DNA of 64,000 bases from Sutcliffiella cohnii. Lineage in GTDB: Bacteria; Bacillota; Bacilli; Bacillales; Bacillaceae_I. Position numbers and translations under genes: made by a program. The DNA lies in the NCBI RefSeq assembly GCF_002250055.1, contig NZ_CP018866.1:2100501-2164500 (forward strand). The letters run 5' to 3'. This document shows, piece after piece, positions 1-8,976 of this stretch. Numbering within the stretch: the first letter of the stretch is position 1; each line of letters opens with the position of its first letter. Below the pieces are notes generated by a model that saw only the letters and a list, made by a program, of their open reading frames with translations, was not told where the DNA came from and did no database searches.

Positions 1-1
1 G

Positions 2-187
2 ATAGAAATAAAAAAGAATGGTACTATATCGAATGAAGATAGTATGAACAGATTATTAAAAGAGCTTCAACTTTATGTTGTTGAAGCAAAACGATTAATT
101 GACCATCTTGAACAGCTCGATACGAACAAAGTGCAGTGGAGTAGCTTAGAACATATTTTTCTTGAACAAATTGGATTTAAACAATAA
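2..187 (+). CDS. C-terminal end of a truncated gene, possibly the dynamin-like DynA/YpbR
   Basis: An open frame enters from the left edge and ends at TAA 185-187, giving 61 residues that end in EQIGFKQ. The visible part is charged and helical, with heptad-like leucines (LLKELQLYVVEAKRLIDHL), and has no diagnostic motif. The call rests only on gene order: the next recognisable gene is ypbS-like, and in Bacillus subtilis ypbS lies beside ypbR, the large dynamin-like GTPase. No GTPase motif is in view, so any protein with a coiled C terminus remains possible. Confidence 0.4.
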   Translation: MEIKKNGTISNEDSMNRLLKELQLYVVEAKRLIDHLEQLDTNKVQWSSLEHIFLEQIGFKQ

Positions 188-281
188 TAACGTAAAGGTT
201 GTATATGATTAAACTCCGAGTTGGTCATAACCGAAAGAAAATGGAAAATTTCTTTTATATCTGTAAAAAGAAGGTGGGGAA

Positions 282-485
282 ATGAAGCAAAATGATGTAG
301 GTCACTTCCACGCTTGTGCCACCTGTAAACATTTTAGAGTAAATAAAGAATCAACTAAAACTACGTATAAGTGCGGCAGGCTCGGATACGAAACAAAGCC
401 AGCGTATCAATTCCACTGTTGGGATCCGAAAGACGTAGTACTACAACTTATGAAAAAGCGAGGAATAAATTATGAGCGTACATAA
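282..485 (+). CDS. small Cys-rich (zinc-ribbon-like) protein
   Basis: This 67-residue protein is preceded by the ribosome site AAGGTGGGG. It has two pairs of metal-ligand-like residues: CATCKHF near residue 12, then single Cys residues in YKCGRLG and FHCWDP. This suggests a small zinc-binding fold. The stop overlaps the start of the next gene by 14 bases, so the two are probably translationally coupled. I do not recognise a named family. It appears to belong to the conserved neighbourhood of the downstream ypbS-like gene. Confidence 0.7.
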   Translation: MKQNDVGHFHACATCKHFRVNKESTKTTYKCGRLGYETKPAYQFHCWDPKDVVLQLMKKRGINYERT

Positions 486-741
486 AGAAATTTCAGCACA
501 TGCAAAAAAACAAAATGAAATAGTAACTACATTTTTGACACTTGAAGCAAAAAGGGAACAGTATATTGATGAAGCGATTCAAATATGTATGGAGGGTAAA
601 CCTTTTTCCACAGATAAGATAAATGCAGTAACAGAGAAAATGAATCATCTTGCAAGAAATGGAATTGCTCCACAAAGAAAATTAGTTAGTATTGAAATGG
701 TAAAAGAATATGTTATGAGGTTAAAGCGTAGGGAGAGTTAA
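472..741 (+). CDS. ypbS: DUF2533 family protein YpbS
   Basis: This 89-residue, highly charged, probably helical cytoplasmic protein matches what I know of the Bacillus-restricted DUF2533/YpbS family in length and character (SAHAKKQNE... LARNGIAPQRKLVS). Function is unknown. It overlaps the preceding Cys-rich ORF and lies three bases before the rhodanese gene, so 282-1557 is probably one transcript. The assignment is from family memory plus its position in the yp gene order. Confidence 0.65.
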   Translation: MSVHKEISAHAKKQNEIVTTFLTLEAKREQYIDEAIQICMEGKPFSTDKINAVTEKMNHLARNGIAPQRKLVSIEMVKEYVMRLKRRES

Positions 742-744
742 ACT

Positions 745-1557
745 ATGTCCAATATTATTAACGCACAGTGGGTCAATGATCATTTAAATGAAATTGTCCT
801 CATCGATTGCCGTTTTCATTTGCAAGATCCACTTAAGGGAAAAGAAGAATATAAAAAGGAACATATTCCGAATGCTTTTTATTTTGATTTAAATAAAGAT
901 TTGTCAAGTGATATAAGTACTCATGGTGGCCGTCATCCACTTCCCAACATGATTGAATTTGTAAGTAATCTTCAGCAGTGTGGCATAAATAATACTTCTA
1001 CTATTGTTGCTTATGATGACCAGCAAGGAGCAATGGCCTCAAGGTTTTGGTTTTTATTAACGTATTTAGGGCATAAAAATACATTTATTATGAAAGAAAG
1101 CTTTGCAGAATGGAAAGAAAAAGGCTTTCCAACAACAGATGTAATACCTAAAATTAGTAAAGAAAAAGTATCGATTGAAGTAGATTTACAAAAGGATTTA
1201 TTAGTCACGATGGAAGATGTCCGTAACCGACTAGAATCGATTAATAAAGGAGAAATCGTCCTTATTGATTCTCGAGAAGAAGTACGATACAAAGGAATAC
1301 AAGAACCAATCGATCGTATCGGAGGCCATATACCTGGAGCAGTTAATAAATTTTGGTTAGATATAAAGAAAGGAAAGGAATCTTTTCAAGATTTAGATCC
1401 AACAAAAGAAGTTATTGTATATTGTGGCTCTGGAGTAACAGCTTGTCCAAATGTTCTTGCACTAAGAGAAGCTGGCTTTCATAATGTAAAACTTTATGCA
1501 GGTAGTTGGAGTGATTGGATTTCCTATAATGATAATCCAGTAAGTACAGATTCATGA
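745..1557 (+). CDS. two-domain rhodanese sulfurtransferase
   Basis: At 270 residues it has the length of thiosulfate/3-mercaptopyruvate sulfurtransferases. The N-terminal inactive rhodanese domain (about residues 5-125) has GGRHPLPN and RFWFLLTYLGH. The C-terminal domain carries the persulfide-forming Cys in VYCGSGVTAC (about residue 226). The CGSGVT loop fits the sulfurtransferase family; substrate preference cannot be read from sequence. It transfers sulfane sulfur to thiophilic acceptors in the cytoplasm. A ribosome site AGGGAGAG precedes ATG 745. It is a housekeeping-type gene unrelated in position to the rhodaneses at 47-51 kb. Confidence 0.85.
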   Translation: MSNIINAQWVNDHLNEIVLIDCRFHLQDPLKGKEEYKKEHIPNAFYFDLNKDLSSDISTHGGRHPLPNMIEFVSNLQQCGINNTSTIVAYDDQQGAMASRFWFLLTYLGHKNTFIMKESFAEWKEKGFPTTDVIPKISKEKVSIEVDLQKDLLVTMEDVRNRLESINKGEIVLIDSREEVRYKGIQEPIDRIGGHIPGAVNKFWLDIKKGKESFQDLDPTKEVIVYCGSGVTACPNVLALREAGFHNVKLYAGSWSDWISYNDNPVSTDS

Positions 1558-1631
1558 TTATTTTTCCTTAATCGAAAGCGCATTATATTCACATACTAAC
1601 TCCGAAGCCATTGAGCAGAGGAGGGTTAAGA

Positions 1632-1769
1632 ATGGGTAGAACAAAAAAAGGAAATGCAAATGCTAATAGAAACAATAACGCGAAAAAAGGAAAAATGAAC
1701 ACGGAATTTGCATCATATGCAGAATTTGAAGCAGCTAAAATGACTAACCAACATAAAGATAAAGAATAA
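1632..1769 (+). CDS. 45-residue spore-protein-like ORF
   Basis: A short ORF begins at ATG 1632 after a strong site (AGAGGAGGG) and ends TAA 1767-1769, giving 45 residues. It starts MGRTKKGNANANRNNN, is rich in Asn, Lys and Ala, and contains NTEFASYAEF. The TEFAS stretch recalls gamma-type small acid-soluble spore proteins such as SspE. A terminator follows directly. Coding is supported by the ribosome site and the terminator; spore function is inferred from composition and the short motif only. Confidence 0.6.
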   Translation: MGRTKKGNANANRNNNAKKGKMNTEFASYAEFEAAKMTNQHKDKE

Positions 1770-1798
1770 AAACAACAAAGTCTTGTCCAATAAGACGT

Positions 1799-1843
1799 TA
1801 AGCAAGTGGGGAAAAACGAGCGTTTTTTTCCACTTGTTTTTTG
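1799..1843 (+). terminator. Rho-independent terminator
   Basis: Arms AAGCAAGTGGGGA and TTCCACTTGTTTTTT form a long hairpin ending in a T run. It ends the small ORF at 1632. Confidence 0.8.
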
Positions 1844-1881
1844 TATCATTTAACTACTAAATGACTTATTAATCCTGTATA

Positions 1882-2166
1882 TTATTTGCTTATACGCCAT
1901 TCAACAAGTAAAAACAATATCCCGATTAGAGGAACTAATGTAACGAGTGCCCAGATGGGAGATGTGAAATAACCTACCATAGATAAGACTAGTCCAATCA
2001 ACATTAATAGCTTACTACTAAATTGATTAGCGGTTTTCCAATTATTTATATTTTTCATGGAATTATGAGTTCTGTACCCGTAAAAGGAGTTAATTCTTTT
2101 TGGCGGGAACGTGAATAATACTAGTCCTGCCATGAAAAGAATAAATCCAAGCAAAATATCCTCCAT
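1882..2166 (-). CDS. SdpI/YfhL-family membrane protein
   Basis: This 94-residue protein has three hydrophobic segments, at about residues 4-20, 52-68 and 70-90. The motif PKRINSFYGYRTHNSMKNINNWKTAN between the first two is the signature of the SdpI family, whose B. subtilis members give immunity to the SdpC toxin (SdpI) or are uncharacterised (YfhL). The start ATG 2166 follows AGGAGGTG. No toxin gene is nearby, so an immunity role is not supported here. Confidence 0.75.
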   Translation of the reverse strand: MEDILLGFILFMAGLVLFTFPPKRINSFYGYRTHNSMKNINNWKTANQFSSKLLMLIGLVLSMVGYFTSPIWALVTLVPLIGILFLLVEWRISK

Positions 2167-2318
2167 CTAAATAACACCTCCTAATAAATATAAATACGTT
2201 TCAGAAGTATTAAAGTTTCAATTTTCAATACGGATAGAAATACTTTACTTCTTTTGTAAAATGTATATAGAAAGAAAATTATTTATCAGAGCAACCTAAA
2301 TAAAAGGAGGTGCTACAT

Positions 2319-2684
2319 TTGAGACATTTATCAGCGATCGTAATTAAAACAGCGATGGTAGCGCTTGTTTTATGGTTTATATTATCAGGATTATATAATT
2401 ACCCTATTGGAGGAACGTTTGTTCTTTCTCTATTCATTGTAGGGATAAGTTATCTAATAGGGGACTTAGGAATATTAAGGATTTCCAATAACATAATTGC
2501 AACAATTGCTGACTTAGCAATTACAACCTTTGCATTATGGTTACTTGCTCCAATCGTTTACGGTGTCGGAATACCATTCGGAGCAGCATTCATTTCGGCT
2601 TTAATCATCGGAGTTGGTGAATGGTTCTTCCACAAATTTGTTGCCAATGGCTTACTAAATAATAATCCTAGTCCCATTTCATAA
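2319..2684 (+). CDS. DUF2512 (YndM-like) membrane protein
   Basis: About 121 residues, almost entirely hydrophobic, with four probable membrane segments. The pattern SYLIGDLGIL and GVGEWFFHKFV fits the DUF2512/YndM family, of unknown function. I start it at TTG 2319 because AAAGGAGG at 2303-2310 lies eight bases upstream; the GTG at 2310 is part of that ribosome site. A terminator follows 16 bases after the stop. Confidence 0.75.
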   Translation: MRHLSAIVIKTAMVALVLWFILSGLYNYPIGGTFVLSLFIVGISYLIGDLGILRISNNIIATIADLAITTFALWLLAPIVYGVGIPFGAAFISALIIGVGEWFFHKFVANGLLNNNPSPIS

Positions 2685-2700
2685 TACCATTGAAAAGAGA

Positions 2701-2733
2701 AAACTGACCTTATTAAAAAAAGGTCAGTTTTTA
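2701..2733 (+). terminator. Rho-independent terminator
   Basis: AAACTGACCTT and AAGGTCAGTTTTT pair as a perfect stem with a T tail, ending the DUF2512 gene. Confidence 0.85.
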
Positions 2734-2834
2734 ATGCAAAATTATAAGTTGAATGAACTGTAGTTTATGAAGGAAATTTGTCATTTGGTGCGCTTCCCCA
2801 GGAAATGTGAAGAGAAGTCGGGTTGTATTAGTTC

Positions 2835-3428
2835 TTAATTTGTACTTGGGTCTTTTCCCAATATACCGTAAAACAATATTTGCATAATGTCTTCCGTTAG
2901 AGGAAGTAGTTGTTGATAGGTTTCTTCCTTTTTAAAGTAGTCTGTCATCATTTGAAAATAAAACAATATTGCTTCATTTGACAGATTTTTATTGATAAAA
3001 CCTTCCTTCTTACCATCTTCGAAAAAACTCATTATTTGTGGTAGTACTTTTTCCGCGTACAATTTTTGCAAATGATTCCCTTCTTCTCTATACTCTTTCA
3101 AAAAATATTCATATAATTCCTCGTGTAGTTGATTAGCGGCTTTTTTCTTATTAAATATAATTTGTTTTATTTTATCAGGAAAGGGCAATTCACTATTTAT
3201 TAACTTTTCAAATTCAAGGGTAACGTTATCTGTATAATATATAAACACTTCGCGAATCAGATTATGTTTACTATCGAAATAATTGTAAATGGTAACTTGT
3301 GATACGTTAGCTTTTTTTGCTATTTGTGATATCGACACTTTCTGAATCCCAAACTCCATAAATAGTTGGAGAGCTGCTTCTAATATATTGTTCATTTTTT
3401 CTTCTTTACGGCGCTGAAACCCGTCCAT
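2835..3428 (-). CDS. TetR-family repressor of the adjacent ABC exporter
   Basis: The start is placed at ATG 3428 because GAGGTGA (reverse strand, 3434-3440) is correctly spaced, giving about 197 residues. The N-terminal helix-turn-helix is clear: LQLFMEFGIQKVSISQIAKKANVS then VTIYNYF, the TetR_N recognition region. The C-terminal ligand domain is of no assigned type. The gene is divergent from an ABC exporter, and the intergenic region holds two copies of the same inverted repeat (3461-3492, 3523-3554). It probably represses both itself and the exporter until a toxic ligand binds. Confidence 0.85.
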   Translation of the reverse strand: MDGFQRRKEEKMNNILEAALQLFMEFGIQKVSISQIAKKANVSQVTIYNYFDSKHNLIREVFIYYTDNVTLEFEKLINSELPFPDKIKQIIFNKKKAANQLHEELYEYFLKEYREEGNHLQKLYAEKVLPQIMSFFEDGKKEGFINKNLSNEAILFYFQMMTDYFKKEETYQQLLPLTEDIMQILFYGILGKDPSTN

Positions 3429-3460
3429 TACATTCACCTCATATATAAGTTTAATAAAAG

Positions 3461-3492
3461 TTATGAAATAAAACAAATATAATATTTCATAA
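3461..3492. promoter_or_regulatory. TetR-type operator O1
   Basis: Perfect inverted repeat TTATGAAAT (3461-3469) and ATTTCATAA (3484-3492) with a 14-base spacer, about 30 bases upstream of the repressor start. Likely autoregulatory site. Confidence 0.7.
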
Positions 3493-3522
3493 AGGTGTTG
3501 AAAGTGGACATCATCTCCTATA

Positions 3523-3554
3523 TTATGAAATATATAATGTGTAATATTTCAAAA
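3523..3554. promoter_or_regulatory. TetR-type operator O2
   Basis: Half-site TTATGAAAT (3523-3531) and ATTTCAAAA (3546-3554), again with exactly 14 bases between them, 25 bases upstream of the ABC ATPase gene. It is a near copy of O1, with eight of nine bases conserved in the second arm. Confidence 0.7.
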
Positions 3555-3579
3555 CTTCTTTAAAGAGGAGGTCCTACTG

Positions 3580-4488
3580 ATGACCGTACTTAATATTACT
3601 GAATTAAAAAAAAGTTTCGGTAAATTTTCAGCATTAAATGGAGTAAATATGGAAGTGCATGAAGGAGAAGTTTATGGGTTTATTGGGCCAAATGGGGCTG
3701 GGAAATCGACGACCATTCGAATTTTGCTTGGAGTATTAAAAGCATCAAGTGGTGATGCTAAAATCTTTGGAAAAGATGTATGGAAAGATGCTGTTGATAT
3801 TCATAAAAGAGTTGCTTATGTTCCTGGTGACGTTAATTTATGGCCGAATTTAACAGGTGGCGAAGTAATTGACTTATTTTTGAAGTTAAGAGGGGACATA
3901 AACGTTAGCCGGCGTGAACAATTAATTGAAAAGTTTCAATTAGATCCATCCAAAAAGTGCCGTACGTATTCAAAAGGAAATAGACAAAAAGTAGCATTAG
4001 TATCAGCGTTTGCAGCCGATGCAGATTTTTATCTGTTAGATGAGCCAACATCAGGGTTAGACCCATTAATGGAAAGAGCTTTTCAGGACTGTGTGATGGA
4101 AGCAAAACTAGCCGGAAAAAGCGTCCTCCTATCAAGCCACATTTTATCAGAGGTAGAAAAATTGTGTGATAGAGTAGGAATCATACGCCAAGGCGAAATT
4201 ATTGAAAGTGGAAGTTTAACAGAATTACGTCATTTAACAAGAACTAGACTAATAGTTCAAACAAAAGAACCAATTACCGACTTAAGTAAACTAAACGGAG
4301 TACATGAAGTTGAGAACTCTCGTGATTCTATAAGCTTCCAGGTTGATGCTGATCAGCTAGATATCGTAATAAAGTATTTAGGACAATACGGTATAGTAAA
4401 GCTTGAAAGTGCACCACCGACTTTAGAAGATCTGTTTATGAGACATTATGATATTTCATCCGCTTCAAGAGGAGATAGGGGTGAGTAA
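3580..4488 (+). CDS. ABC-2 type exporter, ATP-binding protein
   Basis: This 302-residue ATPase has Walker A GPNGAGKST (about residue 39), a signature-region variant YSKGNRQKV, Walker B YLLDEPTSGLDP and the switch His in SSHILSE. The C-terminal 80 residues form the accessory domain usual in drug and antibiotic exporters. A ribosome site AAGAGGAGG precedes ATG 3580. The permease gene begins two bases after its stop, so the two make one operon. It should energise export of a hydrophobic toxic compound, under control of the divergent TetR protein. Confidence 0.9.
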   Translation: MTVLNITELKKSFGKFSALNGVNMEVHEGEVYGFIGPNGAGKSTTIRILLGVLKASSGDAKIFGKDVWKDAVDIHKRVAYVPGDVNLWPNLTGGEVIDLFLKLRGDINVSRREQLIEKFQLDPSKKCRTYSKGNRQKVALVSAFAADADFYLLDEPTSGLDPLMERAFQDCVMEAKLAGKSVLLSSHILSEVEKLCDRVGIIRQGEIIESGSLTELRHLTRTRLIVQTKEPITDLSKLNGVHEVENSRDSISFQVDADQLDIVIKYLGQYGIVKLESAPPTLEDLFMRHYDISSASRGDRGE

Positions 4489-4490
4489 AA

Positions 4491-6095
4491 GTGTGGTATC
4501 AGCTATTTTCTAATAATGAATTACTTTTTAAGTTTATGTTAAAACGTAATCGATATCGGATGGTAATATGGATACTCTCTTTTTTACTAATATCGATTGC
4601 TACAGCTGGTTCATTCGAAGGTCTATATAAGTCGGATGTGGAAAGGCAAGCGATTGCGGAAACAATGAAAAACCCTGCAATGATAGCGATGGTTGGTCCT
4701 GGTTACGGATTAGATAATTACACAACCGGTGCGATGATGGCACATCAAATGTTGTTATTTACTGCTATAGTAGTGGCAATTATGAGCATATTATTTGTAA
4801 CGAGTCTTACGAGATCGGAAGAAGAAGATGGTCAACTTGAATTGTTAAGATCATTGCCCGTTGGACGTTTAGCGAATTTACTTGCAACATTTAAATTAAT
4901 GATTATTCTAAATTGCTTGCTTGCTATTATTATCGGAGTTGGTTTAACGTCTTTAAATATATCTAGTATGGACGCACAAGGATCTTTTCTTTATGGTGCA
5001 AGTTTAGGGGCGACAGGTCTCATTTTTTCAGCCATTACAGCATTAATGGCACAACTCTCTCAAACTAGTAGAGGAACACTCACGCTATCATTTATGCTGT
5101 TAGGTTTCGGATATCTAATAAGAGCGATTGGTGATGTTAGTAACTCATTACTTTCAAACGTTTCTCCATTAGGCTGGATTTTATCTACTGAAGTTTATGT
5201 GCAAAACAATTGGACACCCATATTTTGGACGATTTTATTAGCGGTTTTACTAAGCCTAATATCTTTATATTTACAAGCAATACGAGATGTTGGCTCTAGT
5301 TTTCTCCGAACTAAATCCGGAAAAAAGAATGCTTCTCCTTTGTTACTATCAACTCTAGGTTTAGCATTTACACTTCAACGAACAAGTATTATTGCTTGGT
5401 CCATTGCAATGTTATTGTTAGGGTTATCGTACGGTTCTGTTTTTGGTGATCTTGAAAATTTTTTCGGAAGTAATGAAATGCTTTCTGAAATGCTAGCTCC
5501 GATAGAAGGATTATCATTAACGGAGCAATTCTTAACGATGTTAATGTGTATTATCTCTTTAATTTGTACAGTTCCACCCGTGATGTTCTTTTTAAAGTTA
5601 AAGGGAGAAGAAAAAAAGAACCGAATTGATCATCTATTATCTAAAGCAGTTTCACGGAATCAATTATTATTTTCGTATGTATTCATATCCATACTAAGTA
5701 GTGTAATGTTGTTATTACTATCTATATTAGGATTATTTTTCGCTAGTAGTTTAGTAATGGAGGAGCCTATACAAATCGTTGTTTTACTAAAATCAGGAAT
5801 GGTATATTTACCATCAGTGTGGCTAATGATTAGTATTACTATTTTTATATATGGATTTAAACCTCAACTTACAGCGGTTATTTGGATCTACTTAGGCTAT
5901 TCATTTTTTGTCGTATATTTAGGAGGACTATTGCAATTGCCAGAATGGATGAGTATGTTAAGTCCTTTCGGTCATATTCCACAGTTTCCGGTCGAGAATA
6001 TTCATATTGCACCATTAATGACTTTATTCCTAATTAGTCTTATAGTCACTTTTTTTGGTGCGAGAGCCTTTAGAATAAGAGATATTTCTGTGTAA
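4491..6095 (+). CDS. ABC-2 exporter permease (polyketide-antibiotic exporter type)
   Basis: This is a 534-residue membrane protein with about twelve hydrophobic segments arranged as two repeated six-segment halves. The start is read as GTG 4491, with GGTGAG-type signals overlapping the end of the ATPase gene. The motif LTRSEEEDGQLELLRSLPVGR in the first cytoplasmic loop is typical of large ABC-2 permeases annotated as polyketide antibiotic exporters. It forms the membrane channel for the ATPase encoded immediately upstream. The substrate is unknown. Confidence 0.85.
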   Translation: MWYQLFSNNELLFKFMLKRNRYRMVIWILSFLLISIATAGSFEGLYKSDVERQAIAETMKNPAMIAMVGPGYGLDNYTTGAMMAHQMLLFTAIVVAIMSILFVTSLTRSEEEDGQLELLRSLPVGRLANLLATFKLMIILNCLLAIIIGVGLTSLNISSMDAQGSFLYGASLGATGLIFSAITALMAQLSQTSRGTLTLSFMLLGFGYLIRAIGDVSNSLLSNVSPLGWILSTEVYVQNNWTPIFWTILLAVLLSLISLYLQAIRDVGSSFLRTKSGKKNASPLLLSTLGLAFTLQRTSIIAWSIAMLLLGLSYGSVFGDLENFFGSNEMLSEMLAPIEGLSLTEQFLTMLMCIISLICTVPPVMFFLKLKGEEKKNRIDHLLSKAVSRNQLLFSYVFISILSSVMLLLLSILGLFFASSLVMEEPIQIVVLLKSGMVYLPSVWLMISITIFIYGFKPQLTAVIWIYLGYSFFVVYLGGLLQLPEWMSMLSPFGHIPQFPVENIHIAPLMTLFLISLIVTFFGARAFRIRDISV

Positions 6096-6115
6096 CAGCG
6101 GTTATTTTATAATAT

Positions 6116-6156
6116 AAAAAAGCGTTATGTCAGTTAAGTAGACAGAGCGCTTTTTT
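6116..6156 (+). terminator. Rho-independent terminator
   Basis: AAAAAAGCG and CGCTTTTTT flank an imperfect hairpin after the exporter permease. Confidence 0.7.
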
Positions 6157-6282
6157 GTTGTTATATGACGATTGTCACAGTACAATTCATATTCTCTAGG
6201 AAAGAAGCGTTATAAAAACTTGTAGGATATATAGGTATTAATACATTTTTAAAAATTCTTAATATTTTGTATATTAGTAGAT

Positions 6283-6306
6283 GGTAAGGAAACTTTACTA
6301 ACTAAC
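6283..6306 (+). promoter_or_regulatory. ROK-repressor operator, copy 1
   Basis: The 24-base box beginning GGTAAGGAAACTTTAC and ending TAACTAAC matches the box at 9017-9040 in 22 of 24 positions. It lies 62 bases upstream of the PIG-L gene and five bases downstream of TATATT (6270-6275), a plausible -10. It is inferred to bind the ROK protein at 9067. Confidence 0.6.
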
Positions 6307-6367
6307 AAGTTAACTTACTGAAAGGGGGCTTATTACGAATCCATTAATTTTTAGGGGGAATGTTTAC

Positions 6368-8896
6368 ATGTTAAGAAGAAAGCTTTTGTTAAGTCTAATG
6401 GCAGTAATTTTACTATTACCGCTCGTATTTACTGAAAGTGTAAAAACGATGGCAGTTAAAAACGGGAATCATGATGTAGATTTATGGAAAGTGGTAACAC
6501 CGTTAACGACAACAACAAGTTTTCTAAATACAGGTGCTCATCCAGATGATGAACGTAGTCATTTATTAGCCTATTTATCCCTAGGTAAAGGTGTAAGAAC
6601 TGGAAGCCTTATCGCAAATAGGGGTGAAGGTGGTCAAAATGAAATTGGTTCTGAGTTAGGTAATGGATTAGGAATTATTCGTTCTGAGGAATTAATAGAA
6701 GCATCAGATGTAACGAATGTAGACTTAATTATGCTAAGTGAAGACATTAGTGACCCTATCTATGATTTCGGTTTTTCTAAATCAACAGAAGAAACGTTAC
6801 ATGAATGGGGAGAAGAAATAGCGTACGAAAGATTAATTAGAAAAATTAGAGAATATCGACCGGAAATTGTATTCCCATCATTTTTAGATGTTGATTCTCA
6901 ACACGGTCACCATCGTGCAATAAATGTTTTAACAGAAAGAGCTTTTGAAGATGCAGCAGATCCTACCGTATTTCCAGAACATTTAGAAGAAGGATTAACT
7001 CCTTGGCAAATAAAAAAATTATACTTTCCTGCCCAATCTAACAGTAATGCTACAGTTTCCATTGAAGTAGGAAATGAAATTGATGATGTTTATGGGAAAA
7101 CTTATGCGCAACTAGGGGAAGATTCTCGTTATCTTCATAAAAGTCAAGGTATGGGAAGAGAAGTACCTGTTGCTCCACTTTACGTGCATTTAGATTTAGT
7201 TAAGTCTGTCCATCCAATTCCAGACAAAGAAGAAACGATTTTTGATAGCCTCGACTTTAGTTTCACAGAAGTAGCAGAAAGATTAGAAAGAAGCGATAAT
7301 CAAATAAAAGGTGTACTTAAAAATGTACAAAGTGCACTAGATGCAGTAGTTAAAAGTTACCCATCTCGTGAAGAAGTACTAGTAAATGCACACGGGGCTA
7401 TAGGTGAAGTAAAAAAAGCAATTGTTAAAGTAGAAAAAAGTAATATTTCAAAAGAGTTAAAGAAAGATATACTATTTAAACTTAATGTTAAACAAAAGCA
7501 GTTAGTAGAAGTGAGTAAAATAGCATCTTCGTTGAATATTGATGTAACGGTTGATAATTCTACTTTAGTTAGAGGAGCTACAACTCCAGTTGAACTAAAC
7601 GTTACTAATGATGGTAAAGTTACGTTAAATAATGTTGAACTTTCTCTTCTTATTCCAGAAGGTTGGACAGTTAGAGGAGAAGTAGAAAAGATAACTTTAA
7701 AACCTAATGAGTCTGTTACAAAAACATTTGAAGTGACAGTTAATGACGATGAAAAATTCTACCATCCATATGAAGATGCGATTATTTTAGCAAACGTTCA
7801 GTATGAGGTTAAAAAAGAAAGCGCTTCATTTACTGTAACACCTAAAAATACAGTTGCTGTTTTACCAGACGTAGCTGTAGCATTAAATCCAGTTCAAATT
7901 GCAATTAATCAACTGGATATTCCAGAAGAAATAGAAGTAGAAATGACATTAACTAATTATGTTGATGGCCCGTCTGTAGCAACTCCTTTACTAGAAGTGC
8001 CAAGCGGATGGGAAGTATCTGTTTCCCAAGATTCGGTGCATTTTGAAGAGCAAGGACAAACAGAAACGGTAATTTTTACTGTTAATCCGAATAATATTGC
8101 ACCAGAAACATTTGAAGTGTTAGGTAAAGTACTAGTAGATAATAAAGAGTTTTCTACAACTGTTCAAACAATAAATTATGACCATATTCGTACTCAGTAT
8201 TACTTGTATAACGCAAAATCCGCAGGTATTTCATTTGAATTAACTATTCCTGATGGGATAAAGGTCGGGTATATCGAAAGTGGTTTTGATCAAATTGCCG
8301 ATTACTTAATTAATATTGGAATGGATATAACAAAACTATCAAATGAAGAAATTGCAAGTGGAGATTTAGCTCAATATGATTCTATCGCTTTAGGAATTAG
8401 AGCATATAGAAGAGAAGGGTTACCACAATTAAATAGCCGTCTATTAGACTATGTAAATAATGGTGGACACTTAGTTGTACAGTATCATACACCTAATGAT
8501 AGTTATCATGGAGAAAACCATCCTCCGTATCCACTTACGATAGGTACACCATCTATTCGTTGGAGAGTTACAGATCAAAATGCTCAAGTTGAAATTAAAG
8601 ACCCAGAACATCCACTTTTTAACCATCCAAATAGCCTAAATGAATCTGATTGGGAAAATTGGGTACAGGAAAGAGCGCTATATTTTCCGAGTGAATGGGA
8701 TGAGCGTTACGAAACATTTATAAGTATGGCTGATCCTGGTGAAGAACCTTTTGAAAGTGGAATTTTAATGGCTGAATATGGCGAGGGTACTTATTTATAT
8801 ACGAATTTAGTATGGTATCGCCAAATTCAAGGGCAAGTTGCAGGTGGGTATCGCATCTTTACAAACTTAATTAGTTACCCGTTATTTAAAGACTAA
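6368..8896 (+). CDS. secreted PIG-L deacetylase with NEW3 and ThuA-like domains
   Basis: 842 residues. A signal peptide (MLRRKLLLSLMAVILLLPLV) is followed by a PIG-L/LmbE domain: the zinc-site motif AHPDDE (about 57-62) and the HGHHRA motif near residue 180. LmbE-family enzymes deacetylate N-acetylglucosamine-type sugars. About residues 385-480 look like a NEW3 beta domain (TPVELNVTNDGKVTLNNV), with a second related beta domain to about 600. The last 210 residues resemble a ThuA/class I amidotransferase-like fold (YDSIALGIRAYRR, GGHLVVQYH). It heads the cluster that continues with a ROK regulator, a lyase and a sugar ABC importer, so it probably trims an amino sugar outside the cell. Confidence 0.8.
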   Translation: MLRRKLLLSLMAVILLLPLVFTESVKTMAVKNGNHDVDLWKVVTPLTTTTSFLNTGAHPDDERSHLLAYLSLGKGVRTGSLIANRGEGGQNEIGSELGNGLGIIRSEELIEASDVTNVDLIMLSEDISDPIYDFGFSKSTEETLHEWGEEIAYERLIRKIREYRPEIVFPSFLDVDSQHGHHRAINVLTERAFEDAADPTVFPEHLEEGLTPWQIKKLYFPAQSNSNATVSIEVGNEIDDVYGKTYAQLGEDSRYLHKSQGMGREVPVAPLYVHLDLVKSVHPIPDKEETIFDSLDFSFTEVAERLERSDNQIKGVLKNVQSALDAVVKSYPSREEVLVNAHGAIGEVKKAIVKVEKSNISKELKKDILFKLNVKQKQLVEVSKIASSLNIDVTVDNSTLVRGATTPVELNVTNDGKVTLNNVELSLLIPEGWTVRGEVEKITLKPNESVTKTFEVTVNDDEKFYHPYEDAIILANVQYEVKKESASFTVTPKNTVAVLPDVAVALNPVQIAINQLDIPEEIEVEMTLTNYVDGPSVATPLLEVPSGWEVSVSQDSVHFEEQGQTETVIFTVNPNNIAPETFEVLGKVLVDNKEFSTTVQTINYDHIRTQYYLYNAKSAGISFELTIPDGIKVGYIESGFDQIADYLINIGMDITKLSNEEIASGDLAQYDSIALGIRAYRREGLPQLNSRLLDYVNNGGHLVVQYHTPNDSYHGENHPPYPLTIGTPSIRWRVTDQNAQVEIKDPEHPLFNHPNSLNESDWENWVQERALYFPSEWDERYETFISMADPGEEPFESGILMAEYGEGTYLYTNLVWYRQIQGQVAGGYRIFTNLISYPLFKD

Positions 8897-8904
8897 AATA
8901 GTAC

Positions 8905-8936
8905 AGAGAGGTATTAGGAATGAGTAATACCTCTCT
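8905..8936 (+). terminator. hairpin after the PIG-L gene, weak terminator
   Basis: AGAGAGGTATTA and TAATACCTCTCT form a perfect 12-base-pair stem, but no T run follows. It may be a 3' end stabiliser or a leaky terminator. Confidence 0.5.
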
Positions 8937-8976
8937 AGGTAAAAATACACAAATTTATATTTTTCTGAAAATTCTG

